Below are positions 56,598-64,000 of a stretch of DNA of 64,000 nucleotides, one piece after another (position 1 is the first letter of the stretch; each line of letters starts with the position of its first letter). The stretch is from contig CM033401.1 of the NCBI GenBank assembly GCA_019426215.1, positions 13,707,134 through 13,771,133 on the forward strand. Direction: 5' to 3'. The position numbers and the translations under genes are program-made. Origin of the DNA: Buddleja alternifolia. Its lineage: Eukaryota; Streptophyta; Magnoliopsida; Lamiales; Scrophulariaceae. A model generated the notes under the pieces. The model was not told the DNA's origin and made no database searches. It saw only the letters and a list, made by a program, of their open reading frames with translations.

Positions 56598-57177
56598 TAG
56601 CGACTTTGCGTGATATGGATTTATTAACTGCCATTAATAATTACAATTTTTATCGTGCAAATATAAGATGCAATACTATTTTGTAATAGAAAATTTCATG
56701 TGATCAATAGCTCATACTTCTATAATCGTTATAATATAATAATATAATATATAAAATTTACTGTTTTTTTTTATAATTCCAAACAGTCGATTTGGGTGCG
56801 AACTTTTAAGCCATATTGTACAATTTATTAATGTGATTAAGAGATTGATCAATTTTTAACTTAATTAGCAGTTAGCTTAATATTTTTTCTTCAAACCGGA
56901 AAGAATACTTACCTATATTTAGACCAAACTTCAAACACTTATGTAATTGTCCCCATTGAAAATAAAAATTATGCTCAGACATACCGAAAACAATTTGGCC
57001 ATACAATTATGTTTCAGTTGAAGACAAAAATGCAATTGCTCGATGCATGGTACATACGAAGCCAGAAAACTATACACCTTCAGAAATTTTAGATTAACAA
57101 AAAATTACAAATATGATTTAATTTCAAACATTTGATTTGGTTCCCCAAAATTTTAACAAAAACTTAAACCACATTTT
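56598..57177. other. Intergenic, nothing recognised
   Basis: AT-rich, downstream of the RNase H-like gene. Confidence 0.6.
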
Positions 57178-57810
57178 CTACATTCTTAATACAGAAAAAC
57201 CTAAACAATCGTCGAGAATAATCTTTTGTAGTTGATAGGGCAACTGGGACAAAGTGAAAAACTTCTCTTCATTGCTTCTCAAGAATTTGGACAAGAAATC
57301 AGCTGCTCTATTGCGTTCTCTGAAGATGAATCTGAATCCAACTCCTCTGAAAAAGTTTAGCTCCAATTTGATTTCAGAAAGTATACCAAGACACTGCTTC
57401 GGACATTTGGCGTTTCCAACCAAAATAGATATGGAAATCTTGGAGTCAGATTGAACCTCGACATGTTTCATGCCCAATTGTTTCGCCAGCTGCAACCCGT
57501 CACGTATCGCCATCATCTCAGTCATCAAGACAATGACTCCGTACGCTACTTCTGATGAATTCTTCAATACTTCGAGGTCGTCTTTTTGGAAATGATTCGC
57601 CTTCGCAAGGATGAATCGTCCCAAATCATCTCTTACAACAACACCGTATCCACCCGTTCCGTTCAAAGCTCGGAAGGATCCGTCACAATTAATGGCAAAG
57701 AATCCGGGTGGAGGACGTCTCCACTGTAAATACATAGGTCTTACGTTATCAATTTTTTTTTCATCACACAATCCGAAATTAATAGTAGGAGGGATAAGAA
57801 AATCTGCCAT
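57178..57810 (-). CDS. RNase H-like domain protein (RVT_3, PF13456), 210 residues
   Basis: A small intact single-exon gene. The RNase H fold motifs are all present: INCDGSF (Asp43), MTEMMAIRDGL (Glu98), VQSDSKIS (Asp122) and ERNRAADFLSK (Asp171). Such stand-alone domains are abundant in plants and descend from the RNase H part of LINE elements; their function is largely unknown. No reverse transcriptase is adjacent. The start is supported by WRRPPPGFFAINCDGS, a typical entry into the domain, and by the absence of an upstream frame. A CT-rich leader (57850-57870) and a TATATATA run (about 57911) lie upstream. It may be a functional host gene or a captured fragment; the four intact acidic residues argue against neutral decay. 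Confidence 0.85.
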   Translation of the reverse strand: MADFLIPPTINFGLCDEKKIDNVRPMYLQWRRPPPGFFAINCDGSFRALNGTGGYGVVVRDDLGRFILAKANHFQKDDLEVLKNSSEVAYGVIVLMTEMMAIRDGLQLAKQLGMKHVEVQSDSKISISILVGNAKCPKQCLGILSEIKLELNFFRGVGFRFIFRERNRAADFLSKFLRSNEEKFFTLSQLPYQLQKIILDDCLGFSVLRM

Positions 57811-59289
57811 TGATGAAAGAATTAGGTTTAGCCCTTGGTAGTATTATAAAAGTGAGAGAGAGAATATTTATGAAATAAGTGAACTTGCACTGTGGACATA
57901 AAGTATATGTATATATATATACACACGTATAAGAGAAGTAAGTGAATTAACTATTATATTATCTTACGACTTTGGAATGACTAAGGATTCCTAGTGGAAC
58001 GCGTACACTATGGTTTCCTATAACCATGCACTAAGGTTTCCAAACTCATGCTGAAACTTACTCATGCACGTGTGTAATTGATGATTTTGCTTATGTAAAT
58101 TCTACTCATGCTGTCATGCACGTGATATTGCTACGTAGAACAAGAGTCTTGTCAAACAAGACGTGAGGAATTTTCTAGGGTAAATTATTAAACCTCTTTT
58201 CCAAATAAATTTTTATATTTAAAAAAATCAGGATAATGTCATCCTCAAAAGTCATTGAACCGGCTTCTCAATCAAAAAACTCAAGTGTTATGATTAATAA
58301 ATTTATGCACCCAACTGCCTTTGATCTTTTAGATTAAAGATTGCCCAATTATATTTTTGTTATGTAAATTTATTTAAAACGGTTTCTTTTGTAATTTGTA
58401 TTTAGAACGGTTAAGTAATCTCTTATATTCCGCCACAAAGTCACCTGAACACATAATTCTTAAATGACTAATTATGAGAACTAAAATTTTAATGAGCTCC
58501 AATTAAATGAAGAAAACGATTAGTTAATAACACCGACGTGTATTAAACTTAAATCTCACAAAAACGTATTTCATACAAATTTTAGGAGTCTGACAACTCA
58601 ATATACGTATTTGTCCAATTATTTTGTCATGCATGAATGTGCATGAACCATTAGATGTTTACATAGTGAGATTAAATGTTAGATGACACATGCATTATCG
58701 TCCATACTTTATTTAAATAGAAAGACTATTGAGATTTTTAAATAAGATTAAACCTACTTTATTTAAGTTTTATGCTATTTGTCATCTTAATTTTTATTAT
58801 TGTAGAACATTTTAATTTATTTATGAAGTGTTGTTCAAAATTTTTAATTTTATTCGTTCAAGTATTTAAATTGTGTAATTATCTCAATAAATTCGTATGA
58901 ACCACGTGCAACACACGTCCTTTACTAGTTATTTCAAAAATTGGAGAGTAGGACAATTGAGTTTTTCTTAATAACATACTTCCTAATTTAATGATTTTTA
59001 TTATCTTGTGAGAAATATAATATTCATTATAATGTATTGGAATATATAAATTAAACGATCATGAAGATAGCATTATTTTAGGGTATCCCCTTCGCCTTGA
59101 ATTGAAAAAAAAAAAGAAAAAAAAAGAGAAGATAGCATTCTTTACGGACATGTATTCTAAATTTATTCATTTTTGGACTGGCACAGTAAGGATAGGCTCA
59201 AACTTTCAGGTTGGGTTCTTTTAGGACAAAACTTGGGGGCGTGATATGAAGTCTGTACAATATCTATTTAGATAATCACATTTTACTTT
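57811..59289. other. Intergenic, promoter side of the RNase H-like gene
   Basis: Contains TATATATATAC (about 57911) as possible promoter of the minus-strand gene, a probable Helitron end at 58928 and A-rich tracts near 59105. No gene is recognised. Confidence 0.5.
58891..58928 (+). mobile_element. Probable Helitron 3' terminus
   Basis: A short hairpin (ACGTG CAACA CACGT, 58903-58917) lies 7 bp before CTAG followed by T (58925-58929), the arrangement of plant Helitron 3' ends (hairpin plus CTRR, insertion before T). The 5' TC end was not located, so the element's extent is unknown. Confidence 0.4.
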
Positions 59290-59925
59290 ATTAAGAGTTT
59301 AGAACTCATCTTCCTATATATTCAAAACATATTAAAGACATATTAAAAGACTGGTGTACTCAATCATCTATCCAGAAGAACATGAAGAAGCTACGAAGAA
59401 CTCCTCTTTGTTGTGACAACAATGATTTTCCAGCAATCATTAGAGAAAGACGCGAGCAAAGAAAGAAGCGAAAGAAATTAGGTAACTCTGACAATAAGGG
59501 CTGCGGAAAGAGATCTGCTTTCAAAAGAAAGTTCTGGTGGTCTAAATCAAAAGCCAGATTTTACAAATCCGGCCAAAGATCAGGACCTACAAGGGTTTCA
59601 TCTCAAGGATCAAGACAGACAGATAGGAGATCCACGGGAAGAACCCCAACACGAAGAATTTTCAGACGAGCCCATACTCGAGCTAATGAAAGTTTTAAAG
59701 ACTGTAACTGCTGGACATGTGACGCAAAAGGCCATATTTCCCCAGATTGCCCGCATAAACATGGTGAATTATGATAGTTTGAAGCCATGAGAGACATTTT
59801 GAATGCAGCTTTCTATGGAGAATTGGTGCCAATCTACTAATTCGAAGATATTCCCTCAGATGAAAGTGTCTATGAAGAAGAGATAGAGAGTGATTCGGAT
59901 GGATTTTCAACCGAATCAGACTAAT
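59290..59925 (+). pseudogene. Coat protein C-terminal region of the pararetrovirus
   Basis: The frame is open from about 59297 to 59774. It is strongly basic (RERREQRKKRKK, RRSTGRTPTRRIFRR) and ends with a zinc knuckle CWTCDAKGHISPDC (CX2CX4HX4C), as in caulimovirid coat proteins that bind the genome. After a stop, an acidic tail (SDESVYEEEIESDSDG) is readable to about 59925. The N-terminal capsid core is missing. Confidence 0.75.
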
Positions 59926-59999
59926 TACAACGAGGAAGATAGGCTTCAGACCTCAGAAAGCCTGTCAGGATTCTTTTCAAGGGCGACCATATCAAACCG

Positions 60000-61139
60000 G
60001 ACCATGGAAAGAATAATGAGGCAAGACTATAATCTTGGACCCTATGACGGTTTCAGAATTAGCGGAGTCAGCCGAATCCTAAACCAAATAAGATTAAATC
60101 AACAGAGGCATAACATCATTTACAAGGGTAAGCTCAGGTGAGTTTGCAATTCATATGGAATTAACTGGTATTGTGATAGATATCCAACTAATTCCAAAAG
60201 AAGAAATTCTGGAGGAACTAAGTAAGCTTCCAGGGGAATGAGCTGTTACTATGAAATGGATCCATATTGGAACTATTGAAGTAGTAATAAAAGACACTTT
60301 CGAAGAAGGAGTCGATTCTCCATTACATTTACTTATAATGGATAAAAGAATTAATAATTTAAGAGATGGTTATCTTGGTACTTTGGTAGAAAATTTATAT
60401 GCTGGAAAACTCATGTTTGATATTCATCCTAGAATGGCATATAACCTAGCAGATCAAGATTTCAGTAGAGTCATAACCCTTCATTAGGATTCTAAAAGAA
60501 AAGATCTTATGAAATAAGGTAATAGACCATATTCTATAACATATAGAATTGCATATGCACTTTTCAATACATATCATTGTGATTTGTTCATTAGGAAAGA
60601 GTATATTGAAATTCAAAGAATTTTCAAGGAATTTCCTAAAGTAATGACACTTGACCCAATTCAAATACCTAAAATTGGTGGTATTAATATTTTAATCAGA
60701 GATCATCCAGTTCTAGACAAATCACTCAGTTCTAGAATAGATTTTAATAGCCGAATGTCCTTTTCTGAAGAAAGGATTAGGAGTTTAAGAGGAAAAGAAT
60801 TAATTGAAGATTTAACTCCTTAAGCTATTAGGGTTGATAATGTAAAAATTAGATGCTCTGAAGGATGGAAAGAGTTACAACTTATATTTGATATTACAAA
60901 GAAATGTAATTACTTTCCTTGTGATGATTTATATTACTTGCAAAAATCTGTTGTTGGCAAATATAAAGGTATATATGCTAGAAATGGCGGGCCATGAAGT
61001 ATTTGTTTCAAGTATTGCAGGAAGAGACCAAGGAATTGTAACCTTGGGATTCAGTTTCCTTGAGGATCATAAGCCCTGGGGAAGAAAAGGAAAAGGTATG
61101 AAATTTTGTGTGAATGGTCATCTCATTAAAGTAGAATGA
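60000..61139 (+). pseudogene. Movement protein region of the pararetrovirus
   Basis: Pieces in shifting frames: MKWIHIGTIEVVIKDTFEEG (from 60251) and DGYLGTLVENLYAGKLMFDI (about 60370), then NRPYSITYRIAYAL to about 60560 and IFKEFPKVMTLDPIQIPKIG (about 60620). The first blocks carry the hydrophobic core and pattern of caulimovirid 30K-superfamily movement proteins, which open plasmodesmata. Stops lie at about 60487, 60823 and 60996. Confidence 0.7.
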
Positions 61140-61179
61140 CTAATGCAATCTTCTACAACAAATTCTTATGATTTAATAA

Positions 61180-61980
61180 ATGACTGATTTTAATCATCTA
61201 GTTTTACACCATAATTTAGGGTGTAAATTTTTTTATATGCATCCTATTTTGCAGCAAGCCATTGACCCCTATTATGGTAGAGGTTTTCACCAAGTTAATT
61301 GTTTAAACAGATTTAAAGTTAAACAATACTATGTTTTAAAAAGTATCGAGTTTTGGAAATAAGAGAGAGCCTCACCTAATTTCTAAAATAGAGATGTGGT
61401 TTATCAAACATGGGTAATTCATCATTTGCTCTGTTGTTTACCAGATGAATTGCAATTACTCCAAGAAGCAGCCTCAAAATTAGCAGCTTAAATGGTTAGT
61501 CCATTTTCAATATACATATCTATTGGTATGTTATATGAACAATATAGGTCAGAATATTTTGCAGTTTATATTGACTCTAGATCAGGGATTTGTATCACAA
61601 AATCTGGATTTTTTCCTAGCAATGCTATGGAATCCTTACCTATTATTGGAAGAAGGGATTTTTCTCAGAAAATCTTAATACTCAATAAAGGTATACGAGA
61701 AGCACAAATCATGATAGGTGGAGCATTTGATACACCTTGGTATAAGGTAAAATTGCCACTAATTTACTTTCATGATACAAGAGCAGATATTTTGTTGGGT
61801 AATAATTTTATCCAGACTTTTGCAAAATATGTGCAAGATAACCACATGAACTTGTTGATTTTTGCTACTAATTGTGGTAATGAGATACAGGTTTTGCGAA
61901 GAGAAAAGACATTTAACAGGATAATGTCAATAAACATTCACAGTAAGCGTGGTGATTTTGATGAAATTAACCCATTCTAA
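61180..61980 (+). pseudogene. Aspartic protease region of the pararetrovirus polymerase
   Basis: EYFAVYIDSRSGICITKSG (about 61552-61608) sits where the retroviral-type protease active site is expected; the residue after Asp-Ser is Arg instead of the usual Gly, so the site looks inactive. ADILLGNNFIQ (about 61786) is the conserved C-terminal protease motif. An upstream segment (61180-61362) in the same region is interrupted by a stop. Confidence 0.7.
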
Positions 61981-63561
61981 AATGCAGGATAAAAGAAAAT
62001 TTGGTAAAACTCTTTTGTCTTTCAAGCAACAGGGATACCGTGAAGCTTTTGAAGGAGAAACTAAACTTCTTAATGAAGAAGGAATTAAACTTCTTAAAAA
62101 TGCTTTACAAGAAAAGAAGCCCTTTTTTGATATGGATTAAGAAACTAAGCTTTCTCTCGAACATATTAAAAAATTAATCCAAAGAAATTATAATGAGAAT
62201 CCTTTGGCTTGGTGGGATAAAAACAAGATCGAAGCTACTCTGAAGGTAAAAGAACAACGTAAGTATGAGTATGTTCGATACAAGCCAATCCATATGAATA
62301 TGATGGATAAGAAAGATATGCAAGAAATTGTTAAAGAGCATATTGATCTTAAACTCATTGAACCTGGAGTCTCTGCTTATAGTAGCCCTGTATTTCTGGT
62401 AAGAAATCACAGTGAGACTAAAAGAGAAAAAGTTAGATTAGTAATCAACTATCAAGGTATCAATAAGATACTCGAATTTGATGGTTACTATATCCCGAGT
62501 AGAGAACACCTAATTGATTGTGTTAAAAATGCTAAAGTGTTTTCTAAATTTGATTGTAAATCTGGATTTTATCAGATTAAGATGGAAAAGGAGTCTAGAA
62601 AATATACTGCATTTTTCACTCCACAAGGTCAGTATATCTGGAATGTACTTCCAATGAGTTTTGCAAGTGCACCCCATATATACCAAAGAAAAATGGATAA
62701 TATGTTTAAAGATTATTTTGAATTTATATTTGTCTATATAGATGACATTCTGATTGCATCAAAAACTATGAATGAACATATTAAACATCTTGAGATATTT
62801 TCTGATGTATTTTTTAAAAAAGGATTAGTGCTTTCTGAGAAGAAAGCAATAATTGGAGTTAATAGGATAGAATTTCTTGGTATTCTAATTGATGAAATAG
62901 GTATTGAACTTCAAGAACATATTGTAGAAAAAATATGCAATTTTTCTGATGTTCTAAAAGATAAAAAACAGCTTTAGAGTTTCTTAGGAGGTGTTAACTT
63001 TGCAGGTATTTTCATCAAAGACTTTGCAAGATACAAGAAAGATTTTTGGCCACTCTTAAAAGAAACTAAAAGTTCAAAATGGAAGTGGAAAGAAATTCAC
63101 ACTCAAAGAATCCGTGAGTTGAAACAAGTTTGTAATAATTTACCTAAACTCGCAATACCACAAGATAGTGATGATTTGGTAGTCTATACAAGTGCTAATA
63201 ATTACAGGTGGGTAGCAGTGCTCATGAAAAAGACAACTACAGGTGAAGAACCTTGTAGATATACAGGAGAATTGTTCACTGAATAACAGGCCAAACTTTG
63301 GCATATAAACGAGAAAGAATTCTTTGCAGTCGGGAAGACATTTAAAAATTGACCTTTATTCTTATTAGTCAAAGAATTTACTTTAAACATAGATAATACG
63401 AATGTTAAAGCTTTTTTTAAAAACAAACTTGAATCAAAGATTGAGAAAGCACGTATTATCAGATGGCAAGGTGAGTGTCAATATTATTGTTTTAACATTA
63501 TTATTGTGAAGTCTCATGAGAATATTCTTGCAGATTTCCTAACAAGAAATGGAAGCGTTTG
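61981..63561 (+). pseudogene. Reverse transcriptase and RNase H of the pararetrovirus
   Basis: The RT core is clear: RLVINYQGINKILEFDGYYI, FSKFDCKSGFYQIKM, FASAPHIYQRKMDNM and the catalytic YIDDILIAS (about 62737). The open frame runs 62204-62977. After an in-frame TAG at 62975-62977, SFLGGVNFAGIFIKDFARY continues. The RNase H part has VVYTSANNYRW (Ser where the first catalytic Asp is usual), NEKEFFAVGK and HENILADFLTRNG. Further stops lie near 63284 and 63352. Confidence 0.88.
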
Positions 63562-64000
63562 AAGCAAATTCCATTCACAAGATACAGGTATCTCAGGGAA
63601 AACCTAGAGGAGTTTGATAAAAAGTTTGGAAAGCTATCAGTTAACGCTGAAGCAGCTGGCCATGTACAACGAGTTGATTTGGACACAGTCCAGAACACAA
63701 TCAGGGGAACAATGTATGCCATGACTTCGTTATGGGATACCCTTCAAGAACCAATTCGAAAAGCATCATCCTCTGTGATGACTCGAGAATTACAAGAGCA
63801 GGACTCAAAACTTGCGTTTAGAGAACGGGGTTCTATATCCGGAGCGATAGATTCAAATATTGCTTGCACAAGTCCTATACCAGACTCTGATAAAAAGGAA
63901 ACAATTAAACAATCGGAAGTGCAAACTCCTATTGTTTCAAGTCAACCCGGCACCTCTGGGGTTAAAGAGGGAGAGATTAACCTTAGGCCACAGACAGACA
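63549..64000 (+). pseudogene. Frame downstream of the polymerase, unidentified, runs off the window
   Basis: An ATG at 63549 overlaps the end of the RNase H frame, as is common for the last gene of caulimovirids. This frame stops after 22 codons, and another frame is open from about 63590 to the window end (EAAGHVQRVDLDTV, TSLWDTLQEPIRKASSSV). I do not recognise a domain. By position it could be the transactivator/inclusion-body gene, but nothing in the visible part proves it. Confidence 0.45.

Larger units (their letters stand above)
59290..64000 (+). mobile_element. Endogenous pararetrovirus (Caulimoviridae), decayed, continues past the window
   Basis: In order on plus: a coat-protein-like zinc knuckle region, a movement protein, an aspartic protease, reverse transcriptase with RNase H, and a further frame to the window end. 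Stops and frame changes throughout show an old integrated copy. The coat-like region before the movement protein, with polymerase afterwards, resembles cavemo-/solendoviruses; petu- and florendoviruses put the movement domain first. No integrase is present, as expected for this family. The left border is approximate. Confidence 0.85.

Noticed and set aside
62174..62410. Minus-strand frame near the pararetrovirus RT
   Set aside because: Antisense to the RT coding region with its catalytic motifs; no independent support.

Overview
This is nuclear DNA of a flowering plant, most likely a eudicot and possibly an asterid (low confidence). The sequence is AT-rich, genes have introns with GT..AG borders, and there are clear orthologues of plant ATG11 and of the chloroplast PPR protein BFA2 (At4g30825). 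Only four stretches look like ordinary host genes: ATG11 (620-5381, minus, C-terminal part lies outside the window), BFA2 (49748-52552, plus), a secreted glycine-rich protein (53460-54833, minus) and a small RNase H-like protein (57178-57810, minus). Nearly everything else is transposon-derived.

The core of the window is two copies of one large Mutator-like element (MULE). Copy 1 spans about 6998-16675. Copy 2 spans 21221-41515. Each carries two genes that start near opposite terminal inverted repeats (TIRs) and converge on a tandem-repeat array: a plant-mobile-domain (PMD) protein gene on the plus strand and a MURA-type DDE/SWIM transposase gene on the minus strand. Each TIR seems to hold a promoter, a short non-coding first exon and a splice donor (TCAAG|GTAAA in copy 1) that opens a long AT-rich leader intron. 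The layout resembles maize MuDR (mudrA/mudrB convergent), but the second gene here encodes a PMD protein. Both copies are damaged by different mutations. Copy 2 has also received two insertions of one Ty1-copia family: a solo LTR (24919-26554, TSD AGCCG) inside the PMD gene and a full-length but decayed element (31435-40484, TSD AAATT) just upstream of the transposase gene. Without these insertions copy 2 would be about 9.6 kb, the same size as copy 1.

Around the MULEs lie many short non-autonomous elements that can be delimited by target-site duplications (TSDs): a 1.6-kb PIF/Harbinger-type element (16940-18539), a 784-bp element with a 9-bp TSD (19246-20029), a hAT-type MITE (20625-20806), two tRNA-derived SINEs (6341-6517 and 41967-42151), three elements with GGGATAATT termini and 9-10-bp TSDs (43422-44414, 45831-46173, 49067-49431), a 365-bp foldback (56233-56597) and a probable Helitron 3' end (to 58928). 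One of the GGGATAATT elements splits a decayed RNase H-like gene (43382-44828). Another ends about 50 bp upstream of the BFA2 TATA box.

The last 4.7 kb (about 59290-64000) is a decayed endogenous pararetrovirus (Caulimoviridae). Its order is coat-protein zinc knuckle, movement protein, protease, reverse transcriptase/RNase H, then a further reading frame that runs off the window. That order suggests a cavemovirus/solendovirus-like layout. It is full of stops and frameshifts.

All assignments come from reading the sequence and from knowledge of the families. No database search was run.
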